Assembly: GCA_950295325.1 (NCBI GenBank)
Contig: OX485804.1
Coordinates: 43,080,429 to 43,144,428 of the forward strand
DNA length: 64,000 nucleotides
Direction: 5' to 3'
From: Polytrichum commune
Taxonomy: Eukaryota; Streptophyta; Polytrichopsida; Polytrichales; Polytrichaceae
The notes under the pieces are model-generated. The model was given only the letters and a program-made list of their open reading frames with translations. It was not told the origin of the DNA and searched no databases. A program made the position numbers and the translations under genes. The first letter of the stretch is position 1, and every line of letters starts with the position of its first letter. Positions 49,118-60,350 of the stretch are shown one piece after another.

Positions 49118-49712
49118 GTTCCCTGAATCCCTTCCCCAGCTTGATATTCAGTCTTCTTTATTATGATATATATATATATATATATATGTATATCTATCAT
49201 GTAGTGTGCCTATCCCGTTCTAGTTACTGAGTTCATTAACAAAGACTGCGCCAAACTTGGTCAATTTTAGCATAATTCTAAGAGCCCCAACTTTTCGGGC
49301 CTTCAAAGGCAAGGCACCATGCTCTGTCCTACAAACAGGAAGATCGAATTCTACTGTGTAGGTTGACCAGCACCTCCAGCTCCTCACTAAAGATTTGACT
49401 TTGTGTGTCCAAATGCTTTTACAAAGAAATATCCACATGCTTCAACAGGAACTAAAACATTTCAGAATAGACTCACTGCGAACATATGACAAGAGCAACT
49501 CCCAGTAAATATCCCAGTCTTACAAAACAATGACGTTGAAACTCTCTGATGGCAGATGAATGCAACAATATCTTGTGACGAAATTGCTAAGTCTGCTGCC
49601 AGAAGACTAGAAGCAAATCACAGACGCCAACAATTCACACGATGCAAGATAAGAAATTTGAAGCAGCAGTTCAAGATATGTATTGATCTTGTGAATTCCC
49701 CCATTATTGTGC

Positions 49713-50750
49713 ATGTAAAGGCTCAAACAAATTCAGGGGAGCCTCTTGGGAACATAATTTCCAAGTCTTACTTTCCTATTGACCTCTCGGTGCATTGGAG
49801 GCTTGAGCATCAAACACTCAGAGTAAAAAACCTGCCCCTACTCATAATATGTAAATTGCTTTCAGAGCTGCAAAATCTCTTGCACAAACCTCATTAGGAG
49901 TAAGAAATCCCAAACTTCTACAAACTATAACACTTGAAGCAAGTCACTGAAGCCAATCACACAACGTAATGCAGATAAGTTAAAGCTATCTCACATATAT
50001 GTTCATTGATCATCTTGTGAATCTTTTGATTAATGGTTGTAGGGGCTAAAATAAATCCATAGGAACCCCTCAACCTTCCCCGAAGACTCCTCTCAAATGA
50101 CTGGTGCCCAAGCTTTTATTTGAAAAGCTTCTCATCTCAAGCTCACATTGACCTAGCGCCAGATTGTTGGAGGCTTGAGGATCAAACACTTTCAGATTGA
50201 GAATCTCACCCTCACTTTTAGTGTGCACGTCGGTTTAAAAGCTGCAAGATCAGTTACACAAATTCCCCCAACCACAATCACACAATGTAAGACATTCACG
50301 CAATGTAAGATAGGACTTTTGAAGGAAGCAATTTCGTATTATGTTACATTGATCTTCTGATATATCATTTCATTATTGATATGTAGGGGCTAAAACAAAT
50401 TCAGGGGAACCCTCTTGAAAAGGCAATTCCCAAGTCTGCACCTTCCCCGAGCTTCCTTTCAAATGACTGCTCCCCAAGCTTTAATCCAAAAAGCTTCTCA
50501 TCTCAAAGCCCACCTTTACTGGTCAACTGGATGAAGCTTGCGCATCAAACACATTCAGAGTGGAAATCCAACCCCCACTTATATAATGCAAGTCGGATCA
50601 AAGCTGCAAGATTGGTTACACAAATTCCCACAACCACAAAACTGGAAGCAAGTCACCAAAGCCAGTCAACCACATAATGTAAGACAAGAAGTTTGAAGGA
50701 AGAAATTTCATATGTTATATACATTGATCATTTTGTCATATATCATTCGA
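49713..50750 (-). repeat. Three decayed copies of the VPS9 gene's 3' coding tail
   Basis: TAGGGGCTAAAA with GGGGAACC(T)CTTGGGAA starts near 49713, 50040 and 50386, and in the true gene at 50761 (spacing about 328, 345 and 375). Each unit holds roughly 245 bases equal to the last 80 codons of the VPS9 gene plus a spacer of about 100-130 bases. The copy at 50386 still encodes EF-LAPTYQ and a stop on the minus strand. Older copies have lost the frame. Confidence 0.8.
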
Positions 50751-52172
50751 TTATTGGTATGTAGGGGCTAAAATAAATTCAGGGGAACCTCTTGGGAAGG
50801 CGATTCCCAAATCTCCACCTTTCCCCGAGCTCCCTCTCAAGTGGCTGCTCCCCAAGCTTTTATCCGAAAAGCTTCTCATCTCAAGCTCACCGGGACCTCG
50901 TGGTGGCGGATTGTTGGATGCTTGCGCATCAAACACTTTAAGAGTGAAAATCTCGCCCCCACTCATAGTGTGCAAGTCAGTTTCAAAGCTGCAAGATCGG
51001 TGATACGAAGGGCTCACTACAGGAGGTGAAGAAGACGCCACCGAATTTGAAGTTTTCATCGACACGGGTGATAGCGAGGATGTTGACTCCATGCCTCTGC
51101 CAGATGCCACCATTGCTCCCGGAAGATTAGACAAGAGCTTTTCAACCTCGCCAGAATTAAGATAATTGCAAGCAGCCACAAAGTTGGTGACATGATAAGC
51201 AAGCTCGCCTCCTCCCTGCTGATCCTCCTCCATTTGAAGCGAAAGAAAGTTGTACATGTAGCATGCATTGGCTTGCAAGTTTTTCACGCGGGATCGCGCC
51301 ATCAAAAGCAGCATGAAGGAGAGCAAATCATCTGTGCAAGGGAGCAACCCATCCTTCTCAGCCGACGTGCCACTGCAAGAAGAAATGACACTATGAATGC
51401 CCTCAATGATGCAATTGATGGTCTTCCGGAGACAGATCGCCTTCTCGAGTGGTGTTCGACCCCGATTGATCATGCGGAACTGCAACAACGCCTCACCGAG
51501 CACAAACTCCTTGAACTCTGACCGCACCCCAAGCACGATTGGGTCGACTTTATCAAGCCGGGAAAGATTTTCGTCAAGGATTTTGTCACTCTGGCTCAAC
51601 ATCTGCTTGCACGCGCCCATGATTTTGTCGTACACCGATCCAAGAACCCATGTCTCGCACGAGCTCCACAGCTGGGCCATGTGGTCCTCAGAATCTGTGC
51701 ACGCAGATTCCAATCGAGGGTTGCTTCCCAGGAGCTGGTCAACAAGAGTTTTTACGATTCTTCGCAGTGTGCCCTTCCAAGCCTCAATTCGAAACTCGTC
51801 AGGTAATGACGAATCACCCATTTGGTAGGAGCTCTTGAAGTGGTCGACCATTCGGGCCGCATGCGCGAGCGCATGGGTGTTGAGCCCACTCGACTTCAAG
51901 AAATCTGTGCACCCTTGCAGTGTGTCCAAATCCGGCCACAGTGGCTTTATATTTTGGTGGGGTTGCACTTGCCACACTGCAGTGGCGCCGCCTTTATTGT
52001 CCAGTTTCTCACCGCCCTTGAGTTTTTTGGGCGCATTCGCCTCCCATTTCAGTTGGGAGAGCAGTCGCAGCTGGAGGCGAGCCTTCACCCCAGAGGAGCC
52101 TGAGGATGCAGATGATCCGCTGCTGTCCGACTTGGCAGTTGAGGATTTCCTCCTTCGAAAGGGAAACTTCAT
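50751..52172 (-). CDS. VPS9-domain protein (probable Rab5-type GEF)
   Basis: This single coding exon gives 473 residues. VPS9 domains catalyse GDP-GTP exchange on Rab5-class GTPases at endosomes. The N-terminus is basic and serine-rich (MKFPFRRRKSS, then an SSGSSASSGSSG stretch). The middle is helical. The VPS9-like core lies at about residues 220-345: RTPLEKAICLRKTINCIIEG, then LPCTDDLLSFMLLLM, with the acidic residue that follows the loop in this family, and ELAYHVTNFVAACNYL with the conserved Tyr. The last 110 residues are low-complexity and include a glycine/serine-rich tail ending LAPTYQ. I chose ATG 52172 because the upstream in-frame GTG (52193) lies before a splice acceptor (TTTGCAG on the minus strand), so the leader is spliced. 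Both gene ends border tandem copies of themselves. Domain assignment is moderately sure; the exact subfamily is not. Confidence 0.75.
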   Translation of the reverse strand: MKFPFRRRKSSTAKSDSSGSSASSGSSGVKARLQLRLLSQLKWEANAPKKLKGGEKLDNKGGATAVWQVQPHQNIKPLWPDLDTLQGCTDFLKSSGLNTHALAHAARMVDHFKSSYQMGDSSLPDEFRIEAWKGTLRRIVKTLVDQLLGSNPRLESACTDSEDHMAQLWSSCETWVLGSVYDKIMGACKQMLSQSDKILDENLSRLDKVDPIVLGVRSEFKEFVLGEALLQFRMINRGRTPLEKAICLRKTINCIIEGIHSVISSCSGTSAEKDGLLPCTDDLLSFMLLLMARSRVKNLQANACYMYNFLSLQMEEDQQGGGELAYHVTNFVAACNYLNSGEVEKLLSNLPGAMVASGRGMESTSSLSPVSMKTSNSVASSSPPVVSPSYHRSCSFETDLHTMSGGEIFTLKVFDAQASNNPPPRGPGELEMRSFSDKSLGSSHLRGSSGKGGDLGIAFPRGSPEFILAPTYQ

Positions 52173-53560
52173 CTTCAAACTCTGCAAATCCACTGCAAGG
52201 AAGACATCGGTAAGTCACAAGCTCCAATGTGAATTCAATTCCCCAGAACCCAATTCAGAAAGCTCTGTTGGATGGCTCTGCTATGTGCAGTCTGCAACAC
52301 AATATGACCATCCCTGATTCGAAAATGGTCTACGTGACGACTAGGCATGCCAATCACAAGTAACATCCCAATTATATATTGCACAACATCTTCAGACTCT
52401 ATAAACCCACTTTGAGCAGGAAATTGTTGAGTCGCAACAACTGAAGTGAGTCCAATTCCCAGTGAACCCAATACAAACATTCTTGATTCAAAAGTGGTGT
52501 TCTCAACTAGGTATGTTGATCACAACAAACAACAACGCAACTACTACTTATCCAACATCTTCAGACTCTATAAATCCACTGTGAGAAGAAAATTGGTCAG
52601 TCCCAAGCTCCGAAGTGAGTCCCTAATCCTGCAAACCAATTCACAAGGCTCTGCTAAATACGCTCTGCAACCCAATGTAAACATTCCTGAATCAAAAATG
52701 ATGTGCTCAACTATTCGTTTCACAAGCAACTTCGCAACTACAAATTACCCAATAGACTCTACAAATCCAGTTGGAGGAAACTATTGTATCACAAGCTCCG
52801 AAGTGATTCCAATTCCCTGGAACCAAATTCAGAAGGCCATGTTGGATGGATCGATTATGAGCATTCCTGAATCAAAACTTTTGTACTCCACTATGCGGAT
52901 CACAAGCTACAAATTAACCAACAATTACATTGATCTCTCAGACTCTACAAATCCATCCGAGGAGGAGATTGTTGAGTCCCAAGCTCCGAAGTGAGCCCCT
53001 AATTCCCTGGAACCCACCTCAGAAGGCTCTGTTGAATGGCTCGACTATGAACATTCCTGATTCAAAAATGATGTCTACACAAGACACAACCTCACTACGA
53101 ATTTTTCCAATAGCTTCAGACTCTACAAAGCCACTTGGCGGAGGATATTGTTGAGTCACAAGCTCCAAAGTGAGTCCAATTCCCTGTGACCCAATTCAGA
53201 AGGCTCTTTTGGATGGCTCTGCTACCTACCTGCGCTTCAAGAGTTCCTCTTGCATCTGCTGCAACCCAATATGAGCGTTCCTGATTCACAAATGATGTCT
53301 GTACTCGACGATGCCGATCACAAGCAACAACTCAACTACGAATTAACCGATGAGGCAGTCCTCCAAATTTTCTTAAGGTTAACTAACTAACCATGCGAAG
53401 AGATTCCAATTACCTGCTTCCCAATTCAGATGGCTCCGAGTGAATCGCTCTGCTATCTGCTCGCTCACTTCGAAGTGAATCAGTCCTCTTGCATGTGCTG
53501 CAACCCAATATGAGCATTCCTAATTCACAAATGATGATGTATACTCGACTACAAGTTTCC
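52173..53560 (-). repeat. Tandem duplications of the VPS9 gene's 5' leader
   Basis: The block CTTCAGACTCTACAAATCCA (plus-strand sense) begins near 52173 (the gene's own acceptor/start), 52390, 52559, 52753, 52938 and 53114, followed each time by a CAAGCTCCGAAGTGAGTCC and ATTCCTGATTCAAAAATGATG block. Two partial units reach 53550. Spacing is 170-220 bases. The gene copy contains the splice acceptor and the start codon. The next two copies keep GAGTCTGAAGATG on the minus strand, giving upstream ATGs in a similar setting. Later copies have lost it. Confidence 0.8.
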
Positions 53561-54350
53561 GATGAGTTACTCCAAATTTATAAAGGTCAACTCTGCCCCC
53601 TTGACCATCGACAAAGTCACCTGGGCCCGATTTCTAGGCTACAGGACAACGGGCAACCCTATTTTCCTCGCGCCAGCAAACACTCCCCCAAAACAAAATC
53701 ACATCCGCAAATTCCAAGCCCTCCTCTCTCGAAGACGTTCAGAAATCACACCACAGCTTCTTCCCATATAAAATCTCTCGGGATGGATCACTCCCATCCC
53801 ACAGACGACAGCAGCAGCAGCAGCAGCACTCACCAAACTGCTGCAAAATCCTAAACCTCAAACCATTGCAATCCCACAATACCTTCTTCCCGTCCTGGAT
53901 CAAAATTCCTCAAAAACCCCACACCCTTGAAGACAATCCTGAGGATTGCCCCAAAACAAACTAAACAAACAAAAGACCAAAATTCCACAACAACATGGAT
54001 CACCCACCACAGAATGACCTCACAACAGAAATTTCTCTGCAAACTGAAGAAACATCGCGTACACGATGAACCCTAGCCCCTGCATCCGATGCAACAAGCC
54101 CTGGAACGCCCCTCAACCTGAGCTTCAAAAGCCCCACAGATGAACCACGACATAAACCTCCGGAGGTTTCTTTCTGATCCGATTTTCGAGACTTAATTAA
54201 CAGCATGCCGAGTTCTGGTACGCAGATGGCCTCACTTAGCCTCTGATTGCAAAACCCATCACCCTGTCGGAGGGTTAGGCCATCGCCATGGCCTTCACCA
54301 CCTCGTGCAAAGAAAACTCTCCAGACAGGAGGAGGCTACAAGGACAAAGG
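53561..54350 (-). promoter_or_regulatory. Probable leader/promoter region of the VPS9 gene
   Basis: The region is moderately GC-rich with a CAGCAGCAG microsatellite (about 53809). It contains no recognised coding exon. Because the gene's first coding exon follows a splice acceptor, a non-coding first exon must lie upstream, most likely here. Confidence 0.3.
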
Positions 54351-57300
54351 GGGCAGCAGCAACATAACAACGATGTGAATCTGAGTACCCCCAAAATGTT
54401 AGAAAACGGTAGATATTGCTTCAGAATATGTACTCATCCTGTACATATGGCGGGGGTGGTGTGAAAGGGAAATTGTGTTCCCAACGTATAGATTACATAT
54501 GTACGCTGGACGTACATATGTGAGGGGTGAAGAAAACGCCCTGACCGCCTAAAATGTTGTCATTACGAACATCTTTCATCTGGAGATGTAGAGATTTTGC
54601 ACATTCTAGTGGCTCTGCGCTCAAGGAACTTCAGTTAAGAAGAGGGCGGAATAACTTTCCACTTCACCATGCTCACTTTTGCTTTTTGGTCGCCTTTTTC
54701 CACAAAGTGGACTTTGGTTACCCGAGTGAAGAAAAATATTGTGAGTGACTCTTTTCCGCTTTGAGGAAATCATGGTCGGTGCCACAACAACTTACATATG
54801 AGGAGAATGTGCAAAAGTGTCCGGGGAGAATTTTGGGCATAATCGGTCCAAATCCTAGTGTTTCCAAGTCCAACCGGGTCGCATGTTGTGATCTTTCGGA
54901 GTTTCTTCATGAATTTTAGGCATATTCTATAGATTCCATGAAAATGATGGGGTAATCTTCCCGAAGGCTTTAAGTTCGACCGCTTAATTCTCAAACTCAA
55001 CTGGTTCATTTGTAACTAGTTGTTGGTTCTCCCCGTTCATTGATGTGGAAATGACCGGTCAAGAGTTTAAGCTTGCCAAAGCTATATAGTAGCCGGTGCT
55101 TTGGAATAACAAAGTGGGAATATTCCTTTGTGCTTTTCAAGACTCCCTTTTTTGTCATCTCAACTATATTAGTGTGGGCGGAAAATTAGGGTGGAAGCAT
55201 TTGACATGGGCCACCCTAATGCACTACTCGGGGTGCAAATAACGAGGCTCAAGGCATGGGTTTGTCCCTCAGTTGTCTTTGAGATTCCCGACCAAGACCT
55301 TACATGACATAATGATAGTAAATTTATATTTAAAATAGCATAGAATCAAACATTCAACCACATCAGCTTCTTGGAAGGATAATTTAATGTGATCTACACT
55401 AGTATTAAACTAGGGAGTTGGTTTTGGTAGAAAAATTAATGTAGGCTCTAGAGAATTATTGTGACCCACACTAGTGGGACTATTTAGTGTAGTTGTTGGC
55501 TCTTCCCGTGCATTAGTTGGTGCTATCAAGGTGTGAAGCAAAAGTTTGCCATTTGGTTGCCTTTCCACTAGGTTGGTACTTTACATAGAGGGAGTTGGGG
55601 TTAGGTTTGTATGATAATATTGAAAAAACATGCCAACACCTTTAAGTGACAAGAAGAACAAAAACTATAACATTTATTTGCTCCAGAGTGCTTACAAATA
55701 GTTGTCCATTGCCAAGTCCACGAACCCTAATACGAATAAGTGAATAGTGTGGACCATGGTGTTGACAATTTCCACACATTAACCTAAAAACATTCCATAC
55801 ATCCACGCTAGGTGCATGTGCTTACATGGGTACATGTTGCATTGGTTAACTAAGGAAGGCCATGCTAAATTTATCTCGTCCTCTTTGAGATGGGTCCCAC
55901 CAATCTTACCAAGGTAGAGGGAAGTGTAGACATGTCCACCCTAGGTTTTTTGTTTAATGCATCCCCATTGGATAGCATTGGACTAATTCGGGATTTGTGA
56001 ATATGATATTGGAGTTGAATTAGCTATAGAAACAAATGTTTGTATTATATTATGGTTCTTCACCTTAGGTAGGATTGTGTGTGTGTGCGGCGGGGGGGGG
56101 GGGGGGGCAGCTTGAAGAGTAAGTCATCTAGTCCCAGTCCCTCTTGAAAGGTGTAGATCACGTATGCTTGACAAGTCATGAGTTGGAACAAAGGATTCAA
56201 AAACTATGTCCACTAACTTTTTCCATAATAGTAGTTGATATATTACATACTTTCGTACTCATGTTGTTTGGGTGCATAGTTGGTGGTGCAACTCCATAAA
56301 ACATGTGGACACTTCAAACTACACACCCAAAAAAAATGGCCATTGGATCAACTGAGAAATCATGGGCCTTACATTATCACACTTTTTAATTAGACACTTG
56401 TATTTGAGTGGAACTATATATGGACTTATGTTTGGTTCAACACTTTGAGTGTTGAAAGCTCATTTTCACACAAGATTCACACAAGGTATTAATTAATGTA
56501 TCTTATGACATGTGATAGATTTCTTTCATTACATAATTATCATATTTGTGTCAAACTCGAGAGCACCATGCGGTAAAGGGCAAGACTTGTAGTTGAGAAC
56601 AAACACCGAAAAGAGACGTCTTATGATGACATGGCCTATGTGCTAAAAGATATAGACACCACCACATGTTCAAGAGTTCATGCAATTGGAAAGCATGATG
56701 TGATCATGTACGGGGAAGCCCTACAAGACAATCTCCGATCCGATTCAATGGTTGAAACTATAGGCTGTGCTGGAAAACCCACATGAGGTAAACCTACCTA
56801 AAACCAACACATATTGTAGTACCAAGTTATGTACCGTAATCATCTATTTCTTACTAATTATGAATCAAAACAATTAAAATCATCAATTGCATCATTTATA
56901 TCAAGTTCATTCTATAAAGCTATATATATAAGCCATTCAATAGCAACATAAAATGTAATTATTTTTTATATGTAACCACGTATGCTACAAAGTGACAACT
57001 TATAAAGGATGTTACATACTATCTTGACTTTGAAGGGTCTCCCAATTTTCATATGCTATGGTGACAAGATACACTTTATCTTCCTCCTATTCAACCAACG
57101 AATATGAACTCGCACTAAACATTTGACTTAGTGTGACATTCAATTTTCTATGCCATGTCAATCATAATGATGTTTGTTGAGTTGCCATGTAAAAACAACT
57201 ATTGTCATATGGTGCCTCTCTAGTTGCCACCCATTGATTGTTGTGTGGGTCAACTTTCATGAATTGTGTGGGCCACATTATAAATATAAATAAATATATA

Positions 57301-58067
57301 AACATTATATATTTGGTGTAGTTATTTGACTTGTGACATGGGCAGAAAGGCATCCAAAAGTGCATATCTTGCGAATAATGATGAAACATCTGCATGGTGA
57401 AGATACTATGGTGACTATTATGTGAAGTCCTCAAGAGTGGATGAAATATGGATGAAACTTGTGCAAAGGGTGCTTGAAAGGAGGGGAAAGGAGGGAAAGC
57501 AACTGAAGATGATGACAGATGGACGAGGCTACTTTGCATGAGGGAGAGCTTGAAATGTGGATGAAAGAGGGATGTGGAATGGATGATATACGGATGCACA
57601 TTTGAGTTATTTGTAAAGTCTTGGCATCAAACTCCTGTTGAGTTACCTAAAACATGGGTTTGAGAGTTTAAACATAAAGTCACCCAAGTTTTCGTAGTGT
57701 TTAAATTATCATACTCAAAATGAGGTGTCAATTATTTTTAAATGGCTTTCTAGGTTGCCCTACTAGGATGGGTGGGCCAAGCTAGCCTTGACGAGAGCAT
57801 GTTCCATGAATATACCTTATTTTAGATTCCAAAGTTCTCTCAAAGTTTTTGGGATGGCAAGAGGAGGTCCAAGAAGTTTCACTCAACTTTCAAATTTGGC
57901 TCTGATACCCAATGAGCTTTTAAAAGAATGAGTTTTCAAAGAAAGATCACACCGTAAGTATTGCATTTCTTTGAAGCACTTTATAGATAGCTCTAATACC
58001 CCCAATTAAAAGAATAAACAAACAACTTGTATAGTTATGAGTTAGTACAATATACTCATACATATAT

Positions 58068-58105
<38 letters not shown>

Positions 58106-59060
58106 TTCACCTTAAACTAACAATACTAACGTACACATTTATGTTATAGTGTTATGATGTGGGATACATATATGGATGAAATTCCGGGTGAACAATCTTG
58201 GTTCTACAAAATTGTCATTTATATGGTAAAATCTAGCATTAGAGGTACATATTTTCTTTAATAAGTTGTTGAATTGAGATGAATTGCTTTAAGCAATTTT
58301 GGATAGATTGTGGTTCATCCTTTAGGGTTTAAGTTAAGTTAGCACCTAATGTCCTATGCGACCATAATATGGTTGTGAACATTTCACTATGACCCATGTG
58401 AAACCAATTCATATGGTTTTTGGATTGTTTCAACTACTCCTCTTGGTCATGATTAGGTCTGCTATGTCTTGCCATGCGGCTAATTTGATTCAACAATGTT
58501 AACTATTTTGGATTAATTCAAATATGGAAGTGTGCTCTCCACTAGTTTACAGTGGAACTAGTCCACAAACGCCTGCTTGACATTTGTCACCTCCGCAGTG
58601 TAGGGGTAACATATCGTAAACATGCTTTTTGTTGATCCCTATGTGCATATGATTCCCATATGATCTGAAAACTTGCATGACACTCAAACACAACATATTA
58701 TTAACATTGATCGTTGGAGTGTTTAGTTGGACATGTGTTGGTGGGTGTAAGTCCATGTGGAAGGTGTGCAATTGCGGCACTGTTGCCTCATATTGCAAAG
58801 CTTTCCAAAAAATCACAAAATAATGGTTTCAAGATTCATTAGCTGAATGAGTAGGTATATTGCCCCTCTTTCGAACGAGGGTAACATTTCTTTCATTTGG
58901 AGATGATTTGAGTGGAGGTTCGTTCATAAACCCAACCCCAATTTAATCTCTAAGTTGTTGCCCCTCAAGATCACTATTGACATTCCTATTATAAACTCCT
59001 ACATAAGAACATTTCATCCATTTGTCAGCAACAGCCTGGAGTCCTGATACGGATGAACGT
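54351..59060. other. AT-rich intergenic, no gene recognised
   Basis: Visible items are a perfect 11-base inverted repeat ACATATGTACG-CTGGA-CGTACATATGT (54495-54521), a poly-G tract (56092-56107) and a (TA)n run (about 58066-58105). No ORF shows a recognisable domain. Confidence 0.6.
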
Positions 59061-59097
59061 GGATGACAAATGGATGAGGAGTGGATGAGAATAGTCA

Positions 59098-59373
59098 GTG
59101 TTGCAGGGAGGAGACGAAGGCGACGAAGAAGACGAAGACGAAGAGAAGAGGGGAAGCGGAAGTGCCGCGACGACTGTGCGCGTCGCAGAGCACACCGTAG
59201 GGGCAACCATCAATGGCCTTTTAAATTCCTTCAAATTAATTTTCCACTCCAACAGTCCAGCAGATGAATGTAACTTAGATGTGTGGAAAACAAATTTGGA
59301 GCTCCTTTTGGCCAATTTCGGCTCGGAAATGGCGAAGTTTTCTGCCATACACCATGGGCAGCACATGACCTAG
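59098..59373 (+). other. GC-rich segment with a 91-codon frame, possible upstream exon
   Basis: The frame is rich in Asp/Glu at first (DEGDEEDEDEEKRGSG) and then has INGLLNSFKLIFHSNSPADE and ANFGSEMAKFS. I do not recognise it. It begins about 1.2 kb before the FIP2-like start codon and could be a leader exon of that gene or a separate small gene. The minus strand is open as well (59025-59366), so coding is not established. Confidence 0.2.
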
Positions 59374-59880
59374 GGTTGTGCAGGATGCGTGTCTCATCAA
59401 CAATGTTTGCTGCTAACGTGTGACTTTAATCTTGAATCAGTTTCCGAGGAACGACTTAAGTTCGGCTGTGAAATCATCGTCAATCAAAATTGTAGTGTGG
59501 TGATCATATCTCGGGATTCGTGCTTAGGTTTCCTCGTTGTTGGAGAGAATAATGCCCCGAGCAGTGGACGGTATTAACTCAGCACTCATTAGAGAGCATC
59601 TTCTATGTAGGATTGTCGCTACTGAGCCTGGTAGAGCATTGGTAGAGCATTGGCAGATCGATCGCCTTAGTTGTTGTGCGCAATGCTTTATCATCATCGC
59701 AAGTTAGGAGACAAGCGAATTTTCTCAGTCTTTAGATTTGGACAAGAAAAAGAACAATAGCGACAGAGACAGATAGATAGAGAAACTCGAGTCTCTCGTC
59801 CTCCCTTCCTTAAACGTAGTCCTTGGAGGAGTTTATTCTTCGATTGTTGAGAATTAATTCTGTTCGGCTGAATTGTTAAG

Positions 59881-60350
59881 ATCTAATTGAGGTCACAAGC
59901 TGTGTTGGATGATTTTGGTGCTGGAGAATACTGTCGGTCTTATAAGAGTGCAGCCATGTGTGTAACGATTGTTTGCATAGGATGATTCTCGAACTCTGAT
60001 GATGCAATTGATGGCATAGTGTCCTGGACATCATCGCCACTAAGTTTGCGGAATTTATTACCATCCCATTACCAGTAAGTATCTGCCTCCCCTGCTCATG
60101 GAAGGCCCCATCTTAAACATCTAGCTGAGGTCACAAGCTGTGTTGGACGATTCTTTGCTGGAGATTACTGTCGGTTTTATGAGAGTGCAGCCATGTGTGT
60201 AATGGTTTTGCATAGGATGATTCTCGAGGCTGGATGATGCAATTGATGGCATAGTGTCTCGGGCATCATCATCATAACCACTGAGTTTGTGGAATTCAAT
60301 ACCATAGGAGAGGTAAAATTTCCCTTTGCTGATCATGGAAGGCCCTGGTG
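59881..60350 (+). repeat. Tandem duplication of the FIP2-like gene's leader including its start codon
   Basis: Two units of about 238 bases (59881-60118 and 60119-60350) share GAGGTCACAAGCTGTGTTGG, GTGCAGCCATGTGTGTAA, GATGCAATTGATGGCATAGT and finally CTCATGGAAGGCCC or ATCATGGAAGGCCC. The second unit contains the gene's real start (60335). The first ends in the same ATGGAAGGCCC context. Confidence 0.9.
60098..60124 (+). promoter_or_regulatory. Upstream ORF of eight codons made by the leader duplication
   Basis: The sequence reads MEGPILNI then TAG. Its first four residues equal those of the main protein (MEGP), because it is the duplicated start. The stop falls at the beginning of the second unit. 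It lies 211 bases before the main ATG. A CA|GTAAGT donor-like site at about 60074 could remove it by splicing. Confidence 0.6.

Noticed and set aside
52173-52193. GTG start giving a 480-residue VPS9-domain protein
   Set aside because: On the minus strand a TTTGCAG acceptor lies between this codon and the ATG at 52172, so the extra residues are likely intron or leader.
59025-59366. 113-codon minus-strand frame as a gene
   Set aside because: It consists partly of a serine run opposite an acidic repeat, the plus strand is equally open, and no family is recognisable.
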